A stretch of DNA of 64,000 bases from Dryomyza anilis (lineage: Eukaryota > Arthropoda > Insecta > Diptera > Dryomyzidae): positions 56,097,867 through 56,161,866 of the forward strand of contig OX638131.1 in NCBI GenBank assembly GCA_951804985.1, in the 5' to 3' direction. Below the pieces are notes generated by a model, which was not told the origin of the DNA, searched no databases, and saw only the letters and a list, made by a program, of their open reading frames with translations. Positions within the stretch are counted from its first letter, which is position 1. Each line of letters begins with the position of its first letter. The translations under genes and the position numbers were made by a program. This document shows, one piece after another, positions 43,889 to 56,058 of this stretch.

Positions 43889-44750
43889 TTAAAATGAGAC
43901 CAAAAATGAGACCAAATCGAGTAGCAGTATGGGTCCTGTGTACAATATGTCGTTTAGACTTTTGCCGTTAGCTGTCACATTCGACGCGTTAAAAACAACT
44001 CTTAACTTTGTCGAGACGCTTTCTGGCTTAAACACAGCATGGTGTGGCAAATAATAATGGGTCGGTTGATAGCCACGGAAGGGTGATTGGCTGATTTTCT
44101 TCATATGACCAAGCTCTAGATACTCTAAAATAACTTGGTCATACTCAGCCTTTATCGTGGGTTTTTTCAATAGCGAAGTTTCGTTTCGCAAAAATTGAGC
44201 CATGGTTATATGTCTCGAATTCCCGAGACTATTATTCTCAACGGGTTTAAATGGGAGGGTAAAAATATAACAGCCTGTAGGGTCTCGGCGCATTGTGTTT
44301 TCGAAATAACTTTCGAAAAACTTGTCTTCTTCAGACTGAACTGAATGTTTAAGAATTTCTTCCAATTCCCAAAACTTCGTCAACAATGGTACAAGTCACT
44401 TTGTTGTAATGAGCGAAAGCATTCTGTGGTCTTGACGTATTGGGAATGGGGCCTGACAGAATCCAACCGAATTCTCTCTCTTGTGCTAGCAGGGTACCTA
44501 GCACATTATGATCAAGGCCTTCCTTGATAATCTGCGGATATAAATCGCATCCTATTATCATGTCCACGGGTCGTGTCAGGAAGAACTTAGCGTCTGCTAA
44601 GTCCAGTTCACATACATTGTTCTTTAGGGTAGGGTCAATAGGGTATGTGGGCAGATCATTTGTTAGGGTCTTCAACACTAAGGCATGCGTATGTATCCTG
44701 AAGTGCGGATTGGTGAGTGAGCTCACATGATCTGTTCGGAGTTGCAGCAA
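43889..44750 (-). pseudogene. BEL/Pao protease C-terminus and RT start, copy B
   Basis: Frames 43889-44386 and 44349-44750. Unlike copy A, the linker to RT (LELGHMKKISQSPFRG) is intact here, showing that copy A carries the deletion. The protease part has MIIGCDLYPQII and FGWILSGP. Confidence 0.7.
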
Positions 44751-45115
44751 CTGACTGGTTTAAGTCAGTAACTTGTGCATCTACTGCTTGGGTTGGCAGT
44801 CCGATTTGTCTCAATAATTGTTCGACTATAAACGTGGCTTCTGACCCGGAGTCAATAAGCGCACGTGCCACAAATGAGGCTCCTTCATGTTCTATAATGA
44901 CCATTGCCGTTTCTAACAGTATTTGATTTCGGATAGCCGCAAAGTGTGAAGAGAGTGTGGGTGTGTCAGTAGAGTCAGTGGACTGTATTTGAGTCGTGTA
45001 AACCTGATGACACGAGCTAGTCGATTGCTTCGCTGCTTGTGCGCTTGTGGATGGGGTCGGGTCTGGGTCAGACGCACTTAAATGTAACAACGTGTTATGT
45101 TTTTTGTCACATAAT
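44656..45115 (-). pseudogene. BEL/Pao protease N-terminus and third zinc knuckle, copy B (left of LINE)
   Basis: A frame running from within the third zinc-knuckle region through ALIDSGSEATFI. Its upstream part is on the other side of the LINE insertion, at 46885-47642. The catalytic DSG is kept. Confidence 0.7.
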
Positions 45116-46880
45116 CTTCTTCGAGAAAATTAGACGCCTAGCCGGAGGTTCGAAATCCGGAGCCTCCTCCTGTAAAGATGAGAACGGAAATCTAGTGACA
45201 GATATCCAGAGCACACTGAAAATATGGAGGGATCACTTCTCTAAACTGCTGACCGGTGATGATGACCTCAATTCCACCGATAGAGAAGCAAACGCGGCAA
45301 CCCCAGTACTTGATGACGACGCTGAGATTCCGCCACCCGACCATGACGAGGTCAGAACAGCCATTGCTCGGCTGAAAAACAACAAAGCCGCAGGTGCTGA
45401 TGGCCTGCCTGCTGAATTGTTTAAGACCGGAGGCGAAGAGCTAATAGAGAGCATGCACGAGCTCGTAAGCAGAATATGGTCGGATGAAAGCATGCCAAGT
45501 GACTGGAACCTCAGTGTACTCTGCCCAATCCTTAAGAAAGGGGATCCCACTATCTGCGCCAACTACCGTGGGATCAGCCTACTCAATATCGCATACAAGG
45601 TTCTATCGAGCGTATTATGTGAAAGACTGAAGCCCATCGTCAACAGACTGATTGGATCTTATCAGTGCGGCTTCAGACCTGGAAAGTCCACCATAGACCA
45701 GATTTTCACATTGCGCCTAATCCAGGAAAAGACCCTAGAAAAACAGATCGACACCTACCACCTATTAGTCGACTATAAAGCCGCCTTCGACACTCCGATA
45801 AGGGAACGATTATACGCCGCAATGTCTGAGTTCGGTATACCTGCGAAACTTATAAGGCTTTGCAGGATGACCCTGAGCAACACACGTTGCTCAGTGAGAA
45901 TAGGAAAAGACCTCTCCGAGCCATTTCATACCGAACGAGGTTTCAGACAGGGTGACTCCCTATCGTGCGACTTTTTTTAACTTATTGATGGAGAAAATAG
46001 TTCGAGTTGCCGTCAAAGCGGCACTATCCTCAACAAAAGTGTCATGCTGCTCGCATATGCCGACGATATTGATATCATTGGCAGGAGCACACGAGCAGTC
46101 AGCGCAGCATTCTCCAGATTGGAGAAAGAGTCGCGTCGAATGGGTCTAGCGGTGAACGAGGACAAGACGAAGTTCCTTGTGTCAACAAGCAAAAAAGAGT
46201 CCGTGCGTCTTGGACAAAAAGCTGATTTTGACACCCACAAGTTCGACATTGTGAAGGACTTCGTCTATCTGGGATCCAGCGTAAACAGCAACAACGACGT
46301 CAGCCTGGAGATCAAACGGAGAATAACTCTTGCCAACAGGTGCTACTTTGGGCTCAGTAGGCAATTGAGAAGCAGAGCCCTCTCTCGCCGGACAAAAATA
46401 ACGCTCTACAAGTCACTCATCATGCCCGTCCTACTTTATGGTGCAGAAACATGGACGCTGGCCACCACCGATGAGAGAGTACTGGGAGCGTTCGAGAGAA
46501 AGATTCTCGGTAAAATCTTTGGCCCTATCTGCTTTGCTAACGAGTATCGAATCAGGATGAACCACGAGCTGTATGAGTTATTCGACGACATTGACATAGT
46601 CAAGCGCATCAAGATCCAGCGGCTTCGCTGGCTAGGTCATGTCGAACGAATGGATGAAAACACTCCAGCCAAGAAGGTGCTTGAATCGAAACTCGAAGGT
46701 GGACAGCGTAGAAGAGGGCGTCCAAATCTGCGTTGGAAAGACCAAGTTGAGGACAACCTGGCAACGCTTGGTATTTCTAACTGGCGTCAGCGCGCGCCAA
46801 GCAGATCCGACTGGCGCGGCTTCATCTCAGCGGCCAAAACCGACCCACGGTTGTAAGGGCCATTTAAGTAAGTAAGTAAG
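45116..46880 (+). mobile_element. RTE-like LINE, 5'-truncated, inserted in BEL gag
   Basis: A 1765-bp insertion in copy B compared with copy A at 38131. It is flanked by TAAT on both sides (45112-45115 and 46881-46884) and ends in tandem TAAG repeats, the short-repeat tail typical of RTE elements. No endonuclease region remains. Insertion is in the opposite orientation to BEL and splits the last Gag zinc knuckle between CRL and CDEK. Confidence 0.85.
45117..46856 (+). pseudogene. RTE-like reverse transcriptase, two frame breaks
   Basis: The first part (45117-45980) carries RT blocks KNNKAAGADGLPAELFK, FRPGKSTIDQIF, LVDYKAAFD and GFRQGDSLSCDFF. The second (45952-46040) continues NLLMEKIVRVAVKA in another frame. 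The third (46044-46856) has LLAYADDIDIIG and the C-terminal GHVERMDENTPAKKVLESK and RRRGRPNLRWKDQVEDNL typical of RTE-clade enzymes. Breaks fall at the T-run near 45970 and near 46040. The enzyme would prime cDNA synthesis at a nicked target. This copy is inactive, as both the endonuclease and the frame are lost. The open frame reaching left to 45039 is BEL antisense. Confidence 0.8.
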
Positions 46881-46884
46881 TAAT

Positions 46885-48074
46885 CGACAAAAATATTTGC
46901 TCTTACATTCTGCAAGACAATTAAAACAGCAACCAATTCGCTTTATAATTTCTTGCCTTTCTTCAACTTTCATGGCTATAAATCTCGGGCACTCGCGAAT
47001 TGTGTGGTTGGCGTTGCATATTTTACAGATGCCACCATCGCTTTCCCAACGAGATGGCTTGGACTGAGAGGGTTTAGATTCGTACCTTTTAGGTACCGAT
47101 GCAGATTGCGCTGGCTTTGGCGCCACCTTCGTATGAAAAGAATGCACCTGTTTCTCTCCCCAAGGACAGGGACCGGAGTTACCGGAAATTTTTTGTTGGT
47201 TGGTCAAAAAGGCATCTAAAGTTTTCCATGATGGAACGACTGAATTGTCCTTTAGAGATTTTTCAAAGTCCTCTAGGGTATTTTTGGGGAGTCGGGTCGA
47301 GCATAGATATACCAAGATTGGGCCCCAGTTGTCTGTATCTATATCCAGCGTTTGAAGGGTCATTATGCAGTTATTGAAAGTCCGTTGCAGCTTCTTTATC
47401 GAGCTACCTGACTCAACAATAACTGGACTCAAATTAAACAGGGTCTTGAGTTGCGCATTTATTTGCATTCTTTTATTTTCATATTGATCTTGTAAATTTG
47501 TCCAAGTCATGAAAAAGCCATCATTGACGAGAGGAGCATTTTTTACAATGTCCTTAGCCACGCCGCGGGTCTTTCGGTTAAGGTGGACACATTTTTCTAC
47601 ATTGCTCAACCTTGGGTTGTTTATATATAAGGCCGAGAACATGTCTCTAAATGTTGACAGGAGACATAGTCTCCATAAAAAACGTCAGTATCGCATGGAG
47701 GCACTTTTATGCTGGGACTGAATACGGGTACAGTGGTGGGTTGCGCCTCCAGCTGGGTTGAGTCCTTTGGGGACACGGTACTCATCAATGAGCCCCAATG
47801 CTCCCTAATGGACGACAAACATCTGACGTACGCTTGGTATGTCCTTCTATATTTGTCTTTTAGTTTGGACTTATCCACCTTCTCAGCCTTCTGAGTCATC
47901 GGGCATTTCCCTTGCTGCCTCGTAAGCAGCTTGGGTTTTGTCCCATAGGTACAGCAGTTGCTTCTGCTGTATTTCTAGAATTGGCTGTGTAAGGTCTCTT
48001 GCCTGGGTCTCGCTATGAATTTGTTCAAATTCAACAACGTCGTTGGCAAAATGCACAAAACTCGTGAGATACAT
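46885..48074 (-). pseudogene. BEL/Pao gag, copy B (right of LINE)
   Basis: Three frames, 47883-48074 (start), 47621-47899 and 46885-47642, the counterpart of 38150-39321 in copy A. The capsid core and the first two knuckles (CKICNANHTIREC, CCFNCLAEC) are intact. The frame then runs into the LINE tail. The same frame overlaps seen in copy A are present, so those breaks are older than the two copies. Confidence 0.75.
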
Positions 48075-48099
48075 TTTGCTTACTCAACGATACTTGGTA

Positions 48100-48728
48100 A
48101 CTTTTTTTTAATTTTTTATCAAAAATAATTTTTTATTTAATTATAAAAATTAAATTTTTTATTTGATTTAAAAAAAATATATTTTTTTTTAAATTGTACG
48201 GGTCAAATTGGGTTAACGTGGATAGTGTGGGTTAAACTATCCACTAAATTTAATTTTTATTTAATTATAAAAATTAAATTTTTATTTGTTTTAACAAAAA
48301 TAATTTTTTTAAAAATTGTACGGGTCGAAATGGGTTAATGTGGATAGTGTGGGTTTAACAATCCACCAAATTTAATTTTTATTTAAATATAAATTTTTTT
48401 TTAAATTTTTTAACAAAAATAACTTTTTAAAAAATTGTACGGGTCGAAATGGGTTAATGTGGATAGTGTGGGTTAAACTATCCACCAAATTTAATTTTTA
48501 TTTAATTATAAAAATTAAATTTTTTAAATTTTTTAACAAAAATAACGATTTAAAAAATTCTACAGGTCGAAATGGGTTAATGTGGATAGTGTGGGTTAAA
48601 CTATCCACCAAATTTAATTTTTATTTAATTATAAAAATTAAATTTTTTATTTGTTTTAACAAAAATAATTTTTTTAAAAATTTCTTAATGGGTTTAAAGG
48701 GTTAAATCAAATTTGGGTCCCCTTGGGG
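48100..48728. repeat. BEL leader with 119-123-bp tandem repeats, copy B
   Basis: Four clear units begin gtacgggtcgaaatgggtt or close variants at 48196, 48318, 48437 and 48560, each followed by aatgtggatagtgtgggtt, tatcca and an AT-rich stretch. A degenerate fifth starts near 48685. Located between gag and the LTR, in the RNA leader. Confidence 0.8.
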
Positions 48729-49830
48729 TGACATTAACACAGTTGGTTAAATACGAACAAAGAGAGCAACAAAAATTTTGGGAAAGGGACATTTTTTTCC
48801 CGGGTCAATCCCACGATCAATATGGTCTCACAATTGCCGTTGCTCAATCTGGCAACGCTCAAGGCAATTTGTGTAAGTGACGAGCGATCGTGTGTGCGTG
48901 TGTATATAAGCACTGTTTTGGCGACAGCCAAAGCAACGAGCGATTGCTTATATATAGCAACCACACAAAAGGAATTAGAAAACAAATCAATGGGTTAGCT
49001 GCAAAAGAAGTTTATGAATTTATTTGCAATTCGTAAATACAATTATAAATATATAAAATATATGTAAATGTATATTATTATTAACAATATAAATTTCTAT
49101 AATTATGTGTATTGGGTCGGGTATCAATGCGAATTCAAAATTAATGTTTGAATCGTCACTTGGGTTTTTTTATATATTGTAGTTTTTGCTGCTGGGGTCG
49201 ATGTCCACTGGTTCTTTTTGCTCTTCTGAGTTACAGCAACAATTTTTCGGCACAATTTATTCCACAACTATTTCTTCGCAAATTTGATTGCGGTATTTTT
49301 AAAAATTGTGTGGTCAGTCCACTTTCCTGCCGTATTTTTCCACGTCGTTGAATCTTCGACGGTTCGATGGACCAATGTTTGGGTGGGAGCTCGTAATACG
49401 GCGTTGGGAAAGGGCGCGGGTCAATATGTATAAATATAATAAATTGTGAAATGTACCTTAGATTGTCTGCTGTCTTTTAACTTGTGTAGGATCGTGTGCT
49501 GAGTCCAACGTTGTTTGTTGTAATCGTGTTGCTTCAATGTCTGTTGGTAGATGTCGAATCGTTGTAGTTGGTGATTTGTTTAAGCACACTTGTATTATTG
49601 TTTATACGCGTTTAAAGTAATTGGGTGGGTTTTATGTGTTTTTTTTTGTGTTGGGTTTGGGAGGGAAAAGACTTTATGTTCGTCCGAGTGTATATGTTCG
49701 AAAACTAAAAGTGTTCGTCTTGCTAGAACGACCGCCTGTCGACTGCAGCGCGCACCTTGCCTGCAGCGGCGAACATCAGAGGCAAGGCAGGCGGTGTTCA
49801 CTACGCAAGGGCTTAAATTGCGCGTAAACA
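48729..49830 (-). repeat. BEL/Pao LTR, right (5' LTR of copy B)
   Basis: Right end is TGTTTACGCG at 49830 on the minus strand. About 450 bp from this end matches the left and middle LTRs, including rrtatgtataaatataataaattgtg and the CCGCCTGCC-rich inverted motif. The other part (48729-49370) is unrelated to them. The inner end is placed at the TG (minus CA) next to the leader and is uncertain. It contains a tgtatataag TATA-like motif and cgagcgatcg repeats. Confidence 0.5.
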
Positions 49831-50644
49831 CAATGCATTTAATGTAAATAAATTACATTTATATATTTATTTATATTTAGATTTTTAATTATTACAGAAA
49901 ATAAATAATACATCGAATTTCTATTATGGCAACGGACTCAAAAATATCTGCAGACTCAAGTACTACAATCAATTATTGGACACCAAAGCAAACATTAAAT
50001 GTTTTATAACCTCTTGCAGCAAGAAGTGTCTTTTTATGTGTGTGTTGTAAAAGTGAATGTTAATTTCGACATTTAAATAAAATAGTATATACAATAAGTT
50101 AACTAAAATACAATTTTGTTTTAATAAATTATTAGGAAAATGTAATTCGAATATACCATAAAATTAATAATACGTATCATTAAATTTGTATACGTCTTTC
50201 ATATTGTAATGAAAATATCACATATTTATGGTACAACCACACATTGTATTAACAGTTTCAATATTACTGAACTATTGGGACGCATCCTATTGACCAATTT
50301 TAATGGTATAAAATATTGTTTTTCTATTGAAATATTATCAATTTACCATGTTTTTTTTCTGGGTGTACTACCAGCAAGCAGTGATAGTATCGTTTTCGGT
50401 ATGCATTTCATCCAGCAGAAAGATCTGAGCATTTTAATAAAATTTCATTTGTTTACATTTTTTTAATTTTGACAAATTTTTAAATATAATTTGTCATATT
50501 TTGACAAACGATTTCTCATTGCGGCCAAGTATTTTCAAAAAATCAGCATTATTTTGATATGGTAATAGTTTTTCTATCGACGCTTATGAATTAGGCGTCG
50601 ATAGCTATGCCCGCTTAGCTAAGCGTATATAAATTATTTTTTGT
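49831..50644. other. no recognised gene; inverted-repeat pair at right end
   Basis: AT-rich flank of the BEL array. Only notable structure: CTATCGACGC (50574-50583) faces GCGTCGATAG (50595-50604), followed by a perfect 14-bp palindrome CGCTTAGCTAAGCG (50612-50625). Confidence 0.5.
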
Positions 50645-51572
50645 ATGAAAAATATTTTTAAGCTTCCAAACAACGGTATTTGGTCTATTTTTTTTTTCAT
50701 TAAGTTGTGTAGAGGTAAATCGAATTAACAACAAAACACCGACAACTCGAAGCATGATTTTTTTGTTAAAAATTATTCAATTTTTAATGATATTGGTTTT
50801 TTATTTATTGTATTAGTAAAATATATAGGAAGCCTGGGGTAAAGTGGGTAAGTTTTGAAAAATTCATTTGAATAATTTTTAAATTCCTTTAAAGGATCTA
50901 TTCAATAGAATACCATTTATAAGTCTGAGTCTGATTGATTTTTGAATGATTTTTCAAATTAATGAGAATTATAATAAGGTTATAATGGTGATGCAAGAAA
51001 AAAATAGTTTAAAATTTTTAACATTTCAGTATACGAAAAATAAAGTGCAAGTTTGACAAGTTCGAACATTTCAAGTACACAGGCAGATATTTGTTTGCAG
51101 ATATTGCAGTTCACTGACTTGTTGAAATTTAATTTCTTTGGCTTTTATGGATGGAAATTGTACAAAATTCTTCTTATAAAGTTTAAGAACATTTACCGAT
51201 GTATTCTTGTTGCTCTTGATCAGACGAAGTCAAAAATGTTGCTTTTAATTGGCTTGTGTTCACGATTGAAATTTTTTCTTGGCGAAATCAATTATATAAT
51301 TCATATAACATAATATTTTCACTAAAATAACAAAAAACATTGTTTAAATTACGTTTCCCGCTTTACCCCAATATCACAATTTTAACATAATTTAGCATCA
51401 TTTGTTAAATTATTTGAAAAAAATGGAAAAAAATGTTTATACAAAAACCAAAATTTAAACCGAAACCGTAACTTGGAACCGGTATACCGAAACTGTTTCG
51501 TTATAAAAACCGAAACCGAAACGTGGAAAAACCCGAAATCGAAACCGTTATTCGTTTAGGTTTCAATCCTTG
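50645..51572 (-). mobile_element. hAT-like transposon, truncated copy 3
   Basis: Right end carries the family terminus (GGTTTCAATCCTTG, 51559-51572) and AACCG-rich subterminal sequence. Leftward it follows copy 1 but jumps over about 1.6 kb of the interior (junction near 51100). The left terminal repeat is missing, so no target duplication can be checked; the candidate right-hand 8 bp is attgaaaa. Confidence 0.65.
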
Positions 51573-51657
51573 ATTGAAAATATTTCGATTTGTTGTCATT
51601 TTTAGCGTTTTTGTAGTTATTTATTATAGAAAACACAGAAATAACTAATAAAATACG

Positions 51658-51961
51658 AAACGGCTATAACTTCCAAGATCCGTCTGCTCCAGACGTGTGG
51701 AATATGTCAGTTGAATTCTTATGGTCCCCTCTTTCATTCGTAAATGGTCCCTACTCGGAGAAAGTTTCAGGTAACGCTCCAAGTAGTGCCAAATGTACCA
51801 CTCTTTTGAAAACGGCTATAACTTCCAAAATTCGCCTGCTCCAGCTCATGTGTCATATGTCATTGGAATCCTTATGGTCCCCACTTTCATTTGTATATGG
51901 TCTCTATTCGGAAAAAAATTTCAGGGAACGCTCCAAGTGGTGTCAAAGATACCACTCATTT
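51658..51961. repeat. 152-bp imperfect tandem repeat
   Basis: Two units starting at about 51658 and 51810, each beginning aaacggctataacttccaa and containing cttatggtcccc, ttcag and aacgctccaagt. A third, shorter relative lies at about 52884-53010 (aaacggctatatatccaaga). The 102-codon plus frame over the pair is a by-product of the repeat. Confidence 0.65.
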
Positions 51962-52019
51962 TTTGCTTACCCAACTAAAACAAAATACGAAATGTTATCT
52001 TAGCGACTATCGTTTTTCA

Positions 52020-53575
52020 GGTGACTTAAAGGTTCTTACAAAAATTATCTATTAAGCTCGTATAGATATATCAGAAAGATAACTTTTTAAAGTAAACAAA
52101 TCGGGACAATACCCACATAGTGGCACCTCTGAACTTCATACTTAAAAGTTGGCATTATTTTTTTTTTGCTGCGTAATATTGATTGCTGTTAGCGTTTTTG
52201 TGCTCCGTGTATTTTGTGTGGACAAAAATGACCTATTAATAGTAAAAATATTAACCGCGACGAGTAAATTACGTTTATGAATCGCTACAAAATCGGGTCT
52301 ATGAAATTGAAAATGTTCGTGGGCAGTACTTACTGCTGGCGTCATTCTACCGTGTGAGGAGGTGTCTCAAGACTTGACTGTGGCAGAAACAACAGTGAAG
52401 CTAAAATACTTTAAAATATAAAAGCACTTAAAGTTAAAACATAGCTTTTGGTTTTTTATTATTATTGTCTATTTTTATATTTATTTGATATGTATTAGTT
52501 TGTCGTTTGATTATTTCCATCAATTTTAGGAAATGTAAATAATCGAATGACAACCCAATACATTGATAATAATTTGTTGTCATATTTTTGGTAGTTAAAA
52601 GGGTTAACTAAAAGCTGTATTTAAGCTATCTTATCGGCTGTCTAGAGGACAACATTCTGATGATGCCTTTTAATAGTTGACTTAAACATAACTTTTTAGT
52701 TAACTTTTCTAGAACTAAAAGTCAACAAAGAGGCGGACATACTTACGTAAGTCTTTCCGATACCTTTTTCATCACTTTAACGACAACATTTGGATATCGT
52801 TAACTTTTTAAAGTTAGCATAAAGTCAGGTTTTGGGCATCGTTTGTCCGGTTGGGTAGTATCCTCAATCATGTTCTTTTGTAAACGGCTATATATCCAAG
52901 ATCCGTCTCTTCCCGACATGTGGTATACGTCGTTGGAATCCTCATATTCCCTTCTTTAAAGCATAGTTTCAGGGAACCTACAAAATGGCTCCAAAGATAC
53001 CATTTACTATTTATATGCTATTTCTATGGAACGCATCATCAATAAACTTAGTGAGAGTGAGATAACTATATAATTGTATTAGTCAGCTGTGAAGCTGCCA
53101 CTTTACCGTAACTTGGAAAATTACACAATTGTGACTTTTTAAGAAAAATAATTTAAAATACAAAAAGTTCATTAAAATTTACATGAATGGCATTCAGTGA
53201 TTTGAGTGAAAGCTAATTTTAATAAATTATGGAAAAAATATTTCAGAACTTGGTAAAAAATATTTCATTGATACATTCTAAAGAAATCGTTTACGAGAAT
53301 TTCACTCGATTAAAGATAAAATATTTTATTAATTAAAATATTTAATAGTTCTTTATTTACGATCCTTATTTAGCACCAAATATATAAGGCCATTTACTAT
53401 CATATGGCCATGTACTATCATAACGTCAAGTACTTGGCTTTAATTAATTTATTTCATATCAGAGCTATAGAAGCCTCCAGATGGATTTTCCAGTTCATTA
53501 AGAGTCTTTTTGTAGTTGCTTTGCTGATGGTAAAAAGCAATCGTTTTTAAATCCGAGTATGCAATCTTAAAGAAT
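52020..53575. other. no recognised gene
   Basis: AT-rich sequence with short frames only, including a 67-codon minus frame at 52142-52345 without recognisable domain, and the repeat relative near 52884. Confidence 0.4.
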
Positions 53576-54400
53576 ATTTTTGTCAAGGATTGAAACCTAA
53601 ACGAATAACGGTTTCGATTTCGGTTTCGGTTTTTTCCGCGTTTCGATTTCGGTTACGGTTTCGGTTTTAAGTTTTTATAACGAAACGGTTTCGGTATACC
53701 GGTTCCATGTTACGGTTTCGGTTTTGATTTCGGTTTTTGTATAAATTTTCTTTATTTCCATATTTTTCAAATAATTTTACATTTTTTATATGGTGCTAAA
53801 TTATGATAAAATTATGATACTGAAGTAAAGTGGGAAACGTAATTTAAACAATGTTTGTTGTTACTTTAGTAAAAATATTGTGTTATATGAATTATTTAAT
53901 TGATTACGTCAAGAAAAAATTTAATTTAAAATTTCGTGACCACAAACCAATGAAAAGCAACATTTTGACTTCACCTGATATATGATCTGAATTGAAAAGA
54001 AGAAGAATTTTAAACAATTTTCATCCATAAAAGCCAAAGAAGTTAAATTTCAACAATTCTGTGAACTACAATATATGTAAACTAGTGATGATCATTTGCA
54101 AGATCAAAGCAAGAAATGTTAATCTTAATCTTTTAAATTTTAAATAAAGGTCGAAGACAAATATCTTAAACTGCATATTAATTATGAAAACGAATAGAAT
54201 TTGAACACTAATTGTATTTAAGTTACTTATTTTCCATATTTTCAATTTCTTCAACATTTTACTAACAAAAAAAAAATCCAATAACATAAAAATTTGAATT
54301 ATATTTTAACAAGAATTAACAAATAAAAAATAATTGTATAAAACAAGTGATGTTGACAAGACAATTCAAAATCTCAAGGCCATAATAAAATGAACGAAAA

Positions 54401-54776
54401 GTCACCAAATACATTTTCAAAATGCTAAATATTTTTTACAAACATCTTTATGTATCTGTCAATTTTTAATCGATGATCTCCATTTTTTTTACCACAATAT
54501 AAGAAAATGTAAATCTATCAATTGATATTTCAATTGATATTTACTTTTTATAATATTAATCAACAAACTCGAAAATTAAGTTTTTCATAAAAATGTATTT
54601 GGTGACTTTTCGTTCTACAACGACGATATACAGTATACGATATACATATACAATAAATATAAGGAATATTTCGTATAAGGATATTTCTGTTTTCGTCACA
54701 GATTAAAAAAATCTGTATGCTACACGTACCGTATGTCAAGAGAACTCAAATAATATCTTGCAGAGTAACATTTTTC
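54401..54776. repeat. internal duplication in hAT-like copy 2, first copy
   Basis: Repeated almost without change at 56059-56434 (offset 1658). The segment starts within gtcaccaaatac and ends at gagtaacatttttct. It includes most of the MITE-related palindrome (54391-54626). Confidence 0.8.
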
Positions 54777-56058
54777 TTTGCGAACACCATGCGAACACAA
54801 ACTCAAACGCTACAAAGCGAATACTAACAGAAAGAAGAGAATATAACAATAATGATTACGATTCGTATACACACACTTTCACAACGACAACTCTTCGTTG
54901 CTTTCCTGTATCATCGCATGGCAACAAACATACGCATGACAACGGACAGACGCATGACAACAGACAGTCGCATGACAACGGACAGACGCACGGCACCACA
55001 CTACATGTATGTATCTAGTACAGCTCTCTAGTTGGCAACAACAACGAGTTCTCTTTGTGGTACAAAAATGTTCCCGCCAAAATTCTATCAAAAGCTTGGA
55101 TGCTGCTTTATTCGCATTTTTGTTGTTGTTGCACTTTCAAACGAATCAGCGGATTTGTGAAAAAAGAAAAACACAAAAAGCAATATATCAGCTAAGTATA
55201 TCACACGGTGAAAATGTTCATATATTATTTTTTATTACTTCATGATTTTACAATTAACAAAAAAACTATATATGTAAGTAAAACAAAAATGTGCATAAGC
55301 ACAGTGCATATGCACAATCGATGTACGAACTTGCGTAGCGAAGAAAAGAGAAAAAAACATTGTTTTGTCTATTTTATCTTTTTGAAGCGACTTTTGAAGC
55401 ACTTTTAAAGCTATTTACTGCTTCAAAAGTGCTTCACAGGTCTTATTTTTAAGATGCTTATATTCTTTAGAATTCTACAAAAACAAAAAAAAAAACCACA
55501 CATCTTCATTAATGTTCACGTTCATAAATATTTTGCACGCTTTCCATTGTTACTTATTGTTCAATATTTAGTAATATAACGAATTCTTTTGTATTTTAAA
55601 AACATAATAAATACATTAAAATCATAAAAAAATGCAAGAGTCTTCTTTTTCTTGCAGTCTTAGTCTTGCACTTGCTCTTGTTCTTTTTCTTGCAAAATCT
55701 AGATTTTGTTCTCGCTTTTGTTCTTGCAAAAAAATGCAAGAACAAGATGCAAGAACAAGAAATTTTTAATCATCACTAATGTAAACAAATATCTGCCTTA
55801 TACTTGAAATTTTTAAACTTGTCTAAATTGCACTTCATTTTTCGTATTTCCTTAAATAGTTACTGAGTGAGATGTTAATAATTTGAAACTTTTTTACATT
55901 TTTTTTTGCATTATATTGTTTTGTTTATGTCCGAAATGGAGCATCCATTAGAAGACTTATAAATGGTATTCTATTGAATAGATCCTTTAAAAGAATTTCA
56001 AAAATATTCAAATGAACTTTTCAAAACTTCTTCCACTTTAAATAATAAAATGAAAAAA

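Noticed and set aside
45039..45116. N-terminus of the LINE ORF
   Set aside because: This stretch is antisense BEL sequence. LINE sequence starts only at 45116, as shown by comparison with BEL copy A.
53584..53760. Telomere-like AACCG/CGGTTT array
   Set aside because: The motifs are confined to the ends of elements with CAAGGATTGAAACC termini and 8-bp target duplications, so they are transposon subterminal repeats.
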